From Desulfocapsa sp. (GTDB lineage Bacteria > Desulfobacterota > Desulfobulbia > Desulfobulbales > Desulfocapsaceae): DNA of 40,000 bases. Location of the stretch: NCBI GenBank assembly GCA_013792135.1, contig VMSP01000101.1:1-40000 (forward strand), written 5' to 3'. A program made the position numbers and the translations under genes. The notes under the pieces were generated by a model. That model made no database searches, was not told the origin of the DNA, and worked only from the letters and a program-made list of their open reading frames with translations. Shown here in pieces: positions 1-8,087 of the stretch (positions within the stretch are counted from its first letter, which is position 1; each line of letters starts with the position of its first letter).

Positions 1-2
1 AA

Positions 3-122
3 ATGCGATCTGAAGTAATGGCATGGAATACTGATCGGAATAATCGTCAAACCAAGGTCGATTGGCAGTTCACCACGAATGATGCGCGAATTAAACTGAA
101 ACGGCTATATCCGAAACTTTAA
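3..122 (+). pseudogene. 5' fragment of the DUF3373 gene, ended by an in-frame stop
   Basis: The frame that carries the DUF3373 body at 156-1244 is open from position 3 but hits TAA at 120-122. The fragment encodes about 39 residues ending NDARIKLKRLYPKL. Between this stop and the ATG at 156 the same frame reads TSRFRIN, which looks like the first beta strand running straight into the downstream protein. So the gene probably extended through this point and off the left edge of the window, and the stop (or a pair of compensating indels around 117-136) interrupts it. Whether the true gene starts upstream of the window cannot be seen. Confidence 0.45.
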
Positions 123-155
123 AATATACGCTGTACTAGTCGTTTTCGTATTAAT

Positions 156-1244
156 ATGGATGCGACATTTACCGAGACCCTTTCTTTTCATGGTCGATTG
201 GCCATATATAAGAATTGGGGGGACAGCGATGACGCAACAGCCAGTGGTATGTTGATTGATGCTAATCGGGCTCATCAGCCGAGTTCCAGCAACCTCTGGG
301 TTGATCGGGTCTACGTGGACTGGATACCTGAAGGGTTGCCTGTGCCCTTGGCTATCACTATAGGCCGGCAGCCTTCAACAGAAGGCCCTCCTTTTGAGTT
401 CAAGGAAAATAGGCTTCGGCAGTCCACTTACCCTGCCCATCTGTTTAACGGGGAATCGGATGGTATTGTTGCCACTCTGGGGTTGGAACGGTATACGGGT
501 ATTGCAGAAATGGGTCTACGTTTTGGATATAGTAAATTCTATCACAGCGATGATGATAATAATATGGGCAGCGCCTTTCCTTTTCTTGATGATGGAGAGG
601 CTGGTGACTCCAACGTCTTTGGCATTTTGTTTGAGTCGGAGATCCCAGGTTTACCGGACAGTCTGGCAGTCCTCAGCTATGCCATGGTCCGGGATCTGCC
701 TTCCAGTATGATCGGCCCTACACTGGATGAGCCTGCAGGGACCCCTGCTAATATGGATCTGGGGGATATGAATGTCTGGGGGGCACATATTCAGGCCCGG
801 AATATTCTGGATAGCGGCACGGATATTTTCTTCTCCTATGGGGGAAATGAGAGCAGCCCTAACGGTACCGCTCAATATGAGTATGGTCTGCTCTCCTCTA
901 ATGGTCTGGAGGCAAGGACAGGCTCTTCCATTTACGCTGGTGCACGCTATACCATTCCCTTTGAACCGTTGAATCGTCCTAAAATCGGATTTGAATTTAA
1001 TCATGGTTCCCGGTACTGGTTCAGTATGACGATGGGGGGGACAGATCTTTTCAACAAACTTGCAACCCGTGGTGATGCGTATGATCTGTATTATATCCAA
1101 CCGGTGAATCAGTATCTGTTTTTTCGGGCAGGATTCATGCATATCTCCTATGATTATACCGGAAGTGGTTTCTATATGGGCGAGCCTGATGCTACCAATG
1201 CCATTCTGGATAACTACTATCTCTTGATGGATGTTCGCTTTTGA
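156..1244 (+). CDS. DUF3373 family outer-membrane porin-like protein (5' end disrupted)
   Basis: The 362-residue product resembles the beta-barrel part of DUF3373 proteins, putative outer-membrane proteins common in Desulfobacterota and Campylobacterota. It opens with a strand-like segment (TETLSFHGRLAIYKNWGDS) that is typical of the family after its N-terminal coiled-coil region. It has alternating polar/aromatic strands throughout and ends in an aromatic residue (final residues MDVRF), as barrel proteins do. No signal peptide is present in this ORF, and no Shine-Dalgarno sequence precedes ATG 156, so this ATG is probably an internal methionine of a longer gene. The substrate is unknown. It sits 60 bp upstream of glgP, which has its own strong RBS. 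Family assignment is from recognised sequence pattern, not a search. Confidence 0.65.
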   Translation: MDATFTETLSFHGRLAIYKNWGDSDDATASGMLIDANRAHQPSSSNLWVDRVYVDWIPEGLPVPLAITIGRQPSTEGPPFEFKENRLRQSTYPAHLFNGESDGIVATLGLERYTGIAEMGLRFGYSKFYHSDDDNNMGSAFPFLDDGEAGDSNVFGILFESEIPGLPDSLAVLSYAMVRDLPSSMIGPTLDEPAGTPANMDLGDMNVWGAHIQARNILDSGTDIFFSYGGNESSPNGTAQYEYGLLSSNGLEARTGSSIYAGARYTIPFEPLNRPKIGFEFNHGSRYWFSMTMGGTDLFNKLATRGDAYDLYYIQPVNQYLFFRAGFMHISYDYTGSGFYMGEPDATNAILDNYYLLMDVRF

Positions 1245-1304
1245 TTTCAAACGCTGAAGAGGTATCTCAATTATTGCATATTCTATCCGGGAGGAATATT
1301 TTTT

Positions 1305-3809
1305 ATGAATGCATTAGAGAATGACAAAGGGCTACATCCTCTGTTTGATTGTGATTGTTCCAGCCTTTTTTTTCCCACCACTGCTGAGGAGATCAAAAAA
1401 AATATCCTGCATCATGTGATGAGTTTCCAGGGGCGTGATCCCCTGCGGGCAGGTGAAAGTGACATCTATAAAGCCCTTGCCTATACCCTGCGCGATATCA
1501 TGGTGGAAAAATGGATTGCGACCCAGAAGGCCTCCTATGCCCAGGGGAAAAAACGAGTCTATTATCTTTCCCTTGAGTTTCTCATAGGTCGTTCCCTTGG
1601 CAACAGCATGATCAATCTTGGAATTTATGATGCGGTGCAGCAGGCCGTTGAAGAGCTTGGTTTTGACATGGATCTGCTGCGGGAAGAAGAGGAGGACGCG
1701 GCCCTTGGCAATGGCGGGCTGGGGCGGCTGGCAGCCTGTTTCATGGATTCCATCGCCACCTTGAAGATTCCGGCCTATGGGTATGGCATTTTGTATGAAT
1801 ATGGTCTTTTTAACCAGCAGTTGATTGATGGCTATCAGGTGGAAAGCCCTGATAGTTGGATGCGTTATGGCACACCCTGGGTATTTCAGCGGGACATGCC
1901 GGTTTTTCCGGTCAATTTTTATGGCCGGGTCAGCAGTTATCTGGATGCGAACGGAAATTATCGAGCTCAATGGCTGGAGACGGAAGAGGTCATGGCCCTG
2001 CCCTGTGACATCCTGGTGCCTGGGTATCAGAATGATCATGTGATCAATATGCGATTATGGGCGGCCCGCGCCTCCCGTGATCTGGATTTGAGTTTTTTCG
2101 GCAGAGGCGATTATATCGGTGCGGTCCAGCATAAGGTGAGTTCCGAAACCATCTCCAAGGTGCTTTATCCGCCGGATCATAATCTGGCAGGCCAGGAGTT
2201 GCGGTTGAAGCAGCAATATTTCTTTGTGGCGGCCACCTTGCAGGATGTTATGCGTCGTTATAAAAAGAAGTATTCAGATTTTACTATGTTCAGTGATATC
2301 ATTGCCGTGCAGTTGAATGATACCCATCCGGCCATTGCCATTCCTGAACTGATGCGCCTGCTTCTTGATATCGAGGGTCTGAGCTGGGAAAAGGCCTGGG
2401 ATGTCTCTACCAAGACCTTTGCCTATACCAATCATACCCTCATGCCCGAAGCCTTGGAAAAATGGCATGTGGGGCTGCTGGAAGAGGTGCTGCCCAGACA
2501 TCTGGAGATCATTTATGAGATCAATCGGCATTTTCTGGAGTTGGTTGCCTTGGCCTATCCTGGTGATATCGGTAGGCTGCGTGCCATGTCCATTATTGAG
2601 GAGGGCGAGGAAAAAAAAGTGTGCATGGCCCATCTGGCCATCGTGGGGAGTCATTCGGTAAATGGGGTTGCAAAACTGCATACCCGTTTGTTGAAGGAGA
2701 AGGTCTTTAAGGCTTTCCATCAGTTCTTTCCAGGTAAGTTTAATTCCAAGACTAACGGCATTACCCCGCGGCGCTGGCTGCTTAAGGCCAATCCCAGGCT
2801 TGCTGATCTGCTTATCAACAAGATCGGCCCTGGATGGATTACGGATCTCAAGCAGCTGCGGGGGTTGGAACCATGGGCTGATGATATGGAGTTTCTGGGA
2901 GAATGGCAGGCAATTAAACGTGCCAACAAAGAGCGCTTAGCGGCTCTGATCCATAAAGAATGTGGTATTGAGGTGAATCTGGATTCCATGTTCGATATCC
3001 AGGTGAAGCGTATCCATGAATACAAACGGCAACTGTTGAATTGCCTTCATGTTATTACCCTGTATCATAAGATACTCCGGAGGCCTGATCTCGATCTTGC
3101 CCCAAGGACCGTTGTTTTTGCAGGTAAGGCCGCACCTACCTACTGGAAGGCCAAGCTGATTATCAAGCTGATCAACTCCATTGCCGAGGTTGTGAACAAT
3201 GATCCACGGGTGGGAGTGCGTTTACGGGTTGTTTTTCTTCCCAATTATAATGTGTCACAGGCCGAGGTGATCATGCCTGCCGCCGATCTGTCCGAGCAGA
3301 TCTCGACCGCCGGTACCGAGGCATCGGGCACAGGGAACATGAAGTTCTCGCTCAATGGAGCACTCACCATAGGAACCCTTGACGGGGCTAATATTGAAAT
3401 CCTGGAAGAGGTGGGATCTGAAAATATCTTTATCTTCGGGATGACGGCAGAAGAGGCAGAGTTTGAGAAGTTGAATGTTAGTCGCACGCCTATGGCCATT
3501 TACCGTAATAACGAGAAGATCGCTCAAACCATTGACAGCATTCGGGACGGTTCTTTTAGCCGAGGTGATAAGGATTTGTTTCGCCCCCTTGTTGACAGTC
3601 TACTCGATCAGCACGACCCCTATCTTCTGCTTCTGGACTTTGAATCGTATCTTGCCTGTCAGGATCGGGTGAATACAGCCTTTCTTGATACTGTGGCCTG
3701 GAGCAGAATGTCTGTTTTGAATGTGGCGCGTATGGGGAAATTTTCTACTGATCGCACCATTAAACAATATGCCAAGGAAATCTGGGGGGTCCCGGTGGAT
3801 GAGGAATAG
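1305..3809 (+). CDS. glgP: Glycogen/starch/alpha-glucan phosphorylase
   Basis: This 834-residue protein has the usual length and full architecture of GT35 glycogen phosphorylase, which releases glucose-1-phosphate from alpha-1,4-glucan ends using pyridoxal phosphate. The PLP-lysine region is intact: EASGTGNMKFSLNGALTIGT with Lys at about residue 680. Other recognisable family blocks are the N-terminal YYLSLEFLIGR, the LGNGGLGRLAACFMDS stretch, the ALPCDILVPGY segment and the FDIQVKRIHEYKRQLLN segment before the active site. The start ATG is preceded by GGGAGG with good spacing. No other glycogen gene is adjacent. A hairpin about 100 bp downstream probably terminates it, so it appears monocistronic. 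The enzyme is cytoplasmic and mobilises stored polyglucose. Confidence 0.97.
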   Translation: MNALENDKGLHPLFDCDCSSLFFPTTAEEIKKNILHHVMSFQGRDPLRAGESDIYKALAYTLRDIMVEKWIATQKASYAQGKKRVYYLSLEFLIGRSLGNSMINLGIYDAVQQAVEELGFDMDLLREEEEDAALGNGGLGRLAACFMDSIATLKIPAYGYGILYEYGLFNQQLIDGYQVESPDSWMRYGTPWVFQRDMPVFPVNFYGRVSSYLDANGNYRAQWLETEEVMALPCDILVPGYQNDHVINMRLWAARASRDLDLSFFGRGDYIGAVQHKVSSETISKVLYPPDHNLAGQELRLKQQYFFVAATLQDVMRRYKKKYSDFTMFSDIIAVQLNDTHPAIAIPELMRLLLDIEGLSWEKAWDVSTKTFAYTNHTLMPEALEKWHVGLLEEVLPRHLEIIYEINRHFLELVALAYPGDIGRLRAMSIIEEGEEKKVCMAHLAIVGSHSVNGVAKLHTRLLKEKVFKAFHQFFPGKFNSKTNGITPRRWLLKANPRLADLLINKIGPGWITDLKQLRGLEPWADDMEFLGEWQAIKRANKERLAALIHKECGIEVNLDSMFDIQVKRIHEYKRQLLNCLHVITLYHKILRRPDLDLAPRTVVFAGKAAPTYWKAKLIIKLINSIAEVVNNDPRVGVRLRVVFLPNYNVSQAEVIMPAADLSEQISTAGTEASGTGNMKFSLNGALTIGTLDGANIEILEEVGSENIFIFGMTAEEAEFEKLNVSRTPMAIYRNNEKIAQTIDSIRDGSFSRGDKDLFRPLVDSLLDQHDPYLLLLDFESYLACQDRVNTAFLDTVAWSRMSVLNVARMGKFSTDRTIKQYAKEIWGVPVDEE

Positions 3810-3906
3810 TAAGAGGAGTTGATAGCTGGAGTTATTTTCTGCCGGCCCTGTTTTACAGGATGTGACTTGACCTTGGAGTGAATATCAGGTATTTAGAAGG
3901 CGTAGT

Positions 3907-3938
3907 AAAATAACCATGTTAATATGGTGGTTATTTTT
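3907..3938 (+). terminator. Probable intrinsic terminator of glgP
   Basis: AAAATAACCAT pairs with ATGGTGGTTATTTT (one small bulge), and the right arm runs into TTTTT. It lies about 100 bp after the glgP stop codon. The stem is AT-rich, so termination efficiency is uncertain. Confidence 0.55.
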
Positions 3939-4011
3939 GCAGAATGGAAACATTGTCAATGAAACATTGGTGCCAGTCAGTTGCATGATGTTGATTACAA
4001 GAGTGATAAAA

Positions 4012-4045
4012 AAAGGGTCACAAGTTGAATAACTTGTGACCCTTT
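4012..4045 (-). terminator. Intrinsic terminator of tRNA-Cys
   Basis: A perfect 15-bp inverted repeat (AAAGGGTCACAAGTT / AACTTGTGACCCTTT) encloses a 4-nt loop. Read on the minus strand, it follows the tRNA 3' end by 8 nt and leads into a run of seven T. This is a textbook rho-independent terminator for the minus-strand tRNA. Confidence 0.85.
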
Positions 4046-4053
4046 GAATTTAC

Positions 4054-4129
4054 TGGAGGCGGCGAGCGGATTTGAACCGCTGAATCATGGTTTTGCAGAC
4101 CAGTGCCTTAGCCGCTTGGCTACGCCGCC
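4054..4129 (-). tRNA. tRNA-Cys (anticodon GCA)
   Basis: The minus strand folds as a 76-nt tRNA. The acceptor stem GGCGGCG pairs with CGCCGCC, followed by discriminator U and an encoded CCA. The D-arm has GCC...GGC, the anticodon loop is CTGCAAA (GCA, Cys), and the T-arm is AGCGG-TTCAAAT-CCGCT. It has its own promoter on the right and terminator on the left and is transcribed divergently from rnc. Confidence 0.95.
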
Positions 4130-4163
4130 TTTTTGAGCAGACTTAAATAAGCATGCGAGCCAC

Positions 4164-4191
4164 TTTATACCACAGTTTGTTTTTTTGACAA
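4164..4191 (-). promoter_or_regulatory. Sigma70-type promoter for tRNA-Cys
   Basis: On the minus strand, a TTGTCA -35 box (4186-4191) is separated by 16 bp from a TATAAA -10 box (4164-4169) with a TGG extended -10 element. The first tRNA base lies 34 bp downstream of the -10 box. The -35 box ends only 7 bp before the rnc start, so the promoter overlaps the rnc leader. Confidence 0.75.
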
Positions 4192-4198
4192 GGGGAAA

Positions 4199-4936
4199 AT
4201 GGGTATGGATATCGATTCACTGGCGCAGAAGAATAAGCAGGAGCTCTCTTGCTTCGAGCAGATACTGGGATATCGTTTTACTGATCTGCGTCTGTTGCAG
4301 AAGGCCCTGATTCATGCCTCCTTTGCCTTTGAGCATTCTTTTCCGGGTCAGAATAATGAAACTCTGGAGTTTCTGGGTGACGCGGTCCTCGATCTGGTTA
4401 TCGGTCATACCCTCTTCAAATGTTTTCCTGAGATGCGCGAAGGGGAGTTGACCAAATTACGTTCCGCGCTTGTCAATGAGACCCATCTGGCTACCATGGC
4501 AAGAGATGTGGAACTGGGTAAATTCCTCTGTCTTGGCAAGGGTGAGGATGCCTCAAACGGCAGGAATAAATCATCCATCCTGTCCTGCGCTTATGAGGCG
4601 GTGGTCGGGGCTGTCTTTGAAGATGGCGGATACGAGACGGCGGAAGACTTTGTGTCTCGTTTTTTTATCCCGGCCTTTGATGTCAAGAGAGAGGAATTGT
4701 TGATCGCCGATGCTAAAAGCAGGTTGCAGGAGGTCTTGCAGGAACAGTTTAATGAGGCGCCGTTTTATCGGCTGGACATGGATGAGGGGCCGTCCCATCA
4801 GAAGCTGTTTACGGTATCAGTGATTTTTCGAGAGATTGTCTTTGGCACCGGTTCTGCCGGTTCCAAGAAAGAGGCGGAGCAGCGGGCTGCTGCCAGTGCC
4901 CTTGCTGATTATGATCTGATGATCTCACGTTTATGA
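4199..4936 (+). CDS. rnc: Ribonuclease III
   Basis: The 245-residue protein has the RNase III order: endonuclease domain at about 16-150 and a C-terminal double-stranded-RNA-binding domain (about 172-242, ending in SKKEAEQRAAASALADY). The signature NETLEFLGDAVL is at about 53-64 with catalytic Glu57 and Asp61. The second metal-ligand block reads SILSCAYEAVVGAVFED: the Glu (Glu133) is kept, but the position of E. coli Asp114 appears to be Cys130, an oddity reported separately. The start could be ATG 4199 or ATG 4205; the latter is better spaced from AGGGG at 4191-4195. The enzyme processes rRNA and mRNA duplexes in the cytoplasm. dgkA follows after 28 bp. Confidence 0.95.
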   Translation: MGMDIDSLAQKNKQELSCFEQILGYRFTDLRLLQKALIHASFAFEHSFPGQNNETLEFLGDAVLDLVIGHTLFKCFPEMREGELTKLRSALVNETHLATMARDVELGKFLCLGKGEDASNGRNKSSILSCAYEAVVGAVFEDGGYETAEDFVSRFFIPAFDVKREELLIADAKSRLQEVLQEQFNEAPFYRLDMDEGPSHQKLFTVSVIFREIVFGTGSAGSKKEAEQRAAASALADYDLMISRL

Positions 4937-4964
4937 TAGGACTATTGTGTAATATGACTCAAGA

Positions 4965-5348
4965 ATGGAGAAGATCGTGGATGGAGTGAAAAAAACCGGC
5001 CTGCGCCGTATCGTCAATGCCACGGGTTATTCCTTGTGCGGCTTGAGGGCTGCCTGGAGGACAGAGGCGGCATTTCGCCAGGAAGTTATTCTGGTGGTAA
5101 TCCTGCTGCCTCTGGCATTTCTGCTGGGGAATAATGGAGTGGAACGAGCCCTGCTGCTCAGTGTCTGTATGGTGGTAGTGGTGGCTGAACTGTTGAACTC
5201 AGCGATTGAAGCTGTGGTTGATCGTATTGGCCCAGAGCATCATTCCCTGGCTGGGGCGGCAAAGGATATGGGGTCTGCTGCAGTTTTTGTCAGTCTTGTT
5301 ATGGTGGTAATGGTGTGGGGTGTTCTTCTTTATGAGCGTTTTTGTTGA
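4965..5348 (+). CDS. dgkA: Diacylglycerol kinase (prokaryotic, integral membrane)
   Basis: At 127 residues this matches the usual length of bacterial DgkA, the homotrimeric inner-membrane kinase that turns diacylglycerol into phosphatidic acid. It has the family signature ELLNSAIEAVVDRI followed by HSLAGAAKDMGSAAVF, which contains the catalytic Glu and metal-binding residues, and three predicted transmembrane helices (about 38-54, 61-81, 102-122). The next gene, an EptA-type phosphoethanolamine transferase, releases diacylglycerol when it takes phosphoethanolamine from phosphatidylethanolamine. The pair therefore makes biochemical sense, with DgkA recycling the by-product. The start has only a weak upstream AAGA. 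Confidence 0.95.
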   Translation: MEKIVDGVKKTGLRRIVNATGYSLCGLRAAWRTEAAFRQEVILVVILLPLAFLLGNNGVERALLLSVCMVVVVAELLNSAIEAVVDRIGPEHHSLAGAAKDMGSAAVFVSLVMVVMVWGVLLYERFC

Positions 5349-5375
5349 TTTTTTTTGTAAGAGTGTTACGTCGGA

Positions 5376-7055
5376 ATGAGTCAGATTATGGAAAACAATA
5401 AGCCTCTTGAACGCTCTTTTCTCAAGCGGACCATGGTGTATGTCCTGCATCCGAAGATGAACAGCATCCAGTTAACTCTGGTGATCTCTGTGCTCCTGGT
5501 TTTCTTCTATAATAATGGTTTTTGGGCAGAGATCCTGAAGATTGCGGCGAATTCTCAGCAAAATCGATTCTTTCTGGGATCCATATTCCTCCTTCTTGTG
5601 GCCTTTATCAATTGCTGTCTTTCCCTGGTCAGTTTTAAATATATTTTAAAACCCTCTCTGGTCCTGATTCTCTTGATAGCGACCTTGGCGGCCTATTTCA
5701 CGAAAACCTATGGCATTATTATTGATCAGTCAATGATCAATAATATCCTGGCAGCAGATGTGGGGGCTGTCTCTGAACTGTTTAATATTAAGATGCTCTA
5801 TTATGTTGTCGTGCTTGGTGCGATTCCATCTTTTCTGGTCCTGCGTGCTGAGATTCGATACAAGAGTTTTGTCAAAGAGCTGTTTATGGTGTTGGGAACC
5901 GTGCTCACCAGCATGGCGGTCATAGTTGTTGTCTTGGTGCTTTTTTATAAGGATTATATTTCATTGGGAAGAAATTATAATTATGTGCGGCATCTGGTTA
6001 ATCCGGTCAGTTCTGTCTATGAAGTGGTCTCTTACGTCAAAAGGACAGTGACCAGTGGCAAGGTTGTGGTCAGGCCCATTGGTGAAGATGCACGAATGGA
6101 AAAAACGTGGCAGGAGAGAGGCAGAAAAAATCTGGTGATCCTGGTGGTAGGTGAGGCGGCACGAGCCCGTAATTTTTCAGTGAATGGGTATGATAGAAAA
6201 ACCAACCCGTTCCTGGAAAAAGAGGATATCCTGAGTTTTACCAATGCCTATTCTTGCGGGACGGTTTCCTCCACCTCTGTGCCCTGCATGTTCTCTCATT
6301 TTGATCGGAGCTCTTTCAGTGATACCAAGGGAGAGCGTCACGAGGGACTCTTGGATGTCTTTTCACATGCGGGAGTACAGGTTTTATGGCGGGAAAATAA
6401 TTCAGGCTGCAGAGGGGTGTGTAGCCGGGTGGAGACGGAAGTTTTGACAGATCTGCTGGATGACGATTTCTGCTCTTCGGGGGAGTGCCAGGATATGATT
6501 CTATTGCAGGGGCTGCAGCAATATATCAATCGAGCAGGAAAGGATACCTTTATTGTCCTCCACCAGAAAGGGAGTTATGGGCCGGGGTATTATCGGAGGT
6601 CGCCTCCTGAATTTAAAACCTTTCTTCCAGAATGTACTACGAATCAGCTTCAAGAATGTCGGACCGAGGAACTGATCAATGCTTATGACAACACGATTCT
6701 TTATACCGATTATTTTCTGGATCAGGTTATTAATCTCCTGAAGAAAAATAGTGTACAGTTTAATACCGCCATGCTCTATCTCTCTGATTATGGTGAGTCA
6801 CTGGGAGAAAAGAATATTTACCTTCATGGGCTACCCTATGTGATTGCTCCCGATGAGCAGAAACATATCCCTTTTATCCTCTGGTTTTCAGATGCTTTCT
6901 TTGAGAACAATAGTCTGGACAAAAATTGTCTGCAAAGAAAGGTTGATGACAATCTTTCTCATGATAATCTGTTCCATTCCGCCCTGGGTCTGATGGGGAT
7001 CAAAACGGCAATGTATGAGAAAGATCTGGATATCTTTGCCGGCTGTAAGCAATAG
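5376..7055 (+). CDS. eptA: EptA-type phosphoethanolamine transferase (sulfatase superfamily)
   Basis: This 559-residue inner-membrane enzyme has about five N-terminal transmembrane helices (roughly residues 25-200) and a periplasmic alkaline-phosphatase-fold domain. Active-site elements are visible. VVGEAARARNFSVNGYDR carries the metal-binding Glu at about 260, and AYSCGTVSSTSVPCMFSH carries the Thr nucleophile at about 296. A block of paired Cys residues typical of the family lies at about 340-370, and SDYGESLGE at about 470 supplies further metal ligands. The family transfers phosphoethanolamine to lipid A or core sugars, altering surface charge and polymyxin resistance. The exact acceptor here is unknown, so the symbol is by family. 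ATG 5388 is an alternative start with a better-spaced GGAATGAG. It probably forms an operon with dgkA. Confidence 0.88.
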   Translation: MSQIMENNKPLERSFLKRTMVYVLHPKMNSIQLTLVISVLLVFFYNNGFWAEILKIAANSQQNRFFLGSIFLLLVAFINCCLSLVSFKYILKPSLVLILLIATLAAYFTKTYGIIIDQSMINNILAADVGAVSELFNIKMLYYVVVLGAIPSFLVLRAEIRYKSFVKELFMVLGTVLTSMAVIVVVLVLFYKDYISLGRNYNYVRHLVNPVSSVYEVVSYVKRTVTSGKVVVRPIGEDARMEKTWQERGRKNLVILVVGEAARARNFSVNGYDRKTNPFLEKEDILSFTNAYSCGTVSSTSVPCMFSHFDRSSFSDTKGERHEGLLDVFSHAGVQVLWRENNSGCRGVCSRVETEVLTDLLDDDFCSSGECQDMILLQGLQQYINRAGKDTFIVLHQKGSYGPGYYRRSPPEFKTFLPECTTNQLQECRTEELINAYDNTILYTDYFLDQVINLLKKNSVQFNTAMLYLSDYGESLGEKNIYLHGLPYVIAPDEQKHIPFILWFSDAFFENNSLDKNCLQRKVDDNLSHDNLFHSALGLMGIKTAMYEKDLDIFAGCKQ

Positions 7056-7082
7056 CTTTTTTCCTTTCGTGTTTTTTTGAAT

Positions 7083-8087
7083 ATGCCTCTTGTTATTCCT
7101 GTTTTTATTCCCCATCAGGGTTGTCCGCGGCAGTGTCTTTTTTGTAATCAGCACTCGATCACTGGTGAGGACGACCATCGGGAGAAAGTCGCCTCGGTGG
7201 CGGCAACCATCAGGGAATGGCTTTCTCGTCCTCGACGTCAGCCACAGGTGCAGGTGGCGTTCTTCGGAGGCTCATTTACCTGTCTGCCCAGAGAGCGTCA
7301 AGAAGAATTGTTGGCGGAAGTCCAACCATTTTTGGCATCTGGTCAGGTGGATGTAATCAGACTCTCGACCCGCCCTGATTGTGTGAACAGGGAGGTGTGC
7401 TCTTTTCTTCTGTCTCGGGGGGTGCGTATTGTTGAACTGGGTGTGCAGTCCCTGGATGATCTTGTCCTTCAGGCATCCAGACGTGGTCATGATGCGGATA
7501 GTTCCAGGCGGGCCATTGCTCTCTTGCAGGAGGCGGGGATGGAGGTCGGGATTCAACTGTTGCCGGGCCTCCCGCTGGAGACGACGGCTTCCTTTCTGCG
7601 GACGGTAAAGGAGGTGGTTGCCCTTGCTCCTGCCTTTGTGCGTTTATATCCGGTCCTGGTCGTTGAGCATTCAGGGCTTGCGGAAATGTACCGGCGGGGT
7701 GATTATCAGCCGTTGTCCATGAATCGGGCCATTGCCTTGAGCTGTAGGGCCAAGAGCCTGCTTGCGGCGGCGGCAATCCGGGTGGTGCGCATTGGTCTGC
7801 AACCCTCACCTGCGCTGGAGCGCGAGTTGCTGGCCGGGCCGTATCACCCTGCCTTCGGGGAACTGGTTGCGAGCAGGATATGGTTGCAGAGAATTCGTCC
7901 CCTGCTGGCTTCATGCCCACAAGGAAAAAGGGTGACGGTACGGATTTCCCCCCGTGATCTCTCGGCAGTTGTAGGGATGAAACGATTAAATATACAGAGG
8001 TTTGAGCAGTTGGGATTTGCCGACAGGTTGGAACTTATAACGGATGTGAATATGAAACGAGGAACATTGGTCTATGCTGTCAGTTAA
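7083..8087 (+). CDS. Elp3-like radical SAM protein
   Basis: The 334-residue product carries a radical SAM cluster motif near its N-terminus: Cys14-x3-Cys18-x2-Cys21 in HQGCPRQCLFCNQHS. This is followed by FFGGSFTCLP and the TRPD segment (RLSTRPDCV), typical of the Elp3/radical SAM branch. VELGVQSLDD and GIQLLPGLPLETT are the usual later radical SAM strands. It lacks the acetyltransferase domain of eukaryotic Elp3, so it belongs to the short bacterial group of uncertain role (tRNA modification is often suggested). ATG 7083 is preferred over TTG 7077; neither has a clear Shine-Dalgarno. Its 3' end overlaps the ABC-F gene by 14 bp, implying translational coupling. Confidence 0.85.
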   Translation: MPLVIPVFIPHQGCPRQCLFCNQHSITGEDDHREKVASVAATIREWLSRPRRQPQVQVAFFGGSFTCLPRERQEELLAEVQPFLASGQVDVIRLSTRPDCVNREVCSFLLSRGVRIVELGVQSLDDLVLQASRRGHDADSSRRAIALLQEAGMEVGIQLLPGLPLETTASFLRTVKEVVALAPAFVRLYPVLVVEHSGLAEMYRRGDYQPLSMNRAIALSCRAKSLLAAAAIRVVRIGLQPSPALERELLAGPYHPAFGELVASRIWLQRIRPLLASCPQGKRVTVRISPRDLSAVVGMKRLNIQRFEQLGFADRLELITDVNMKRGTLVYAVS

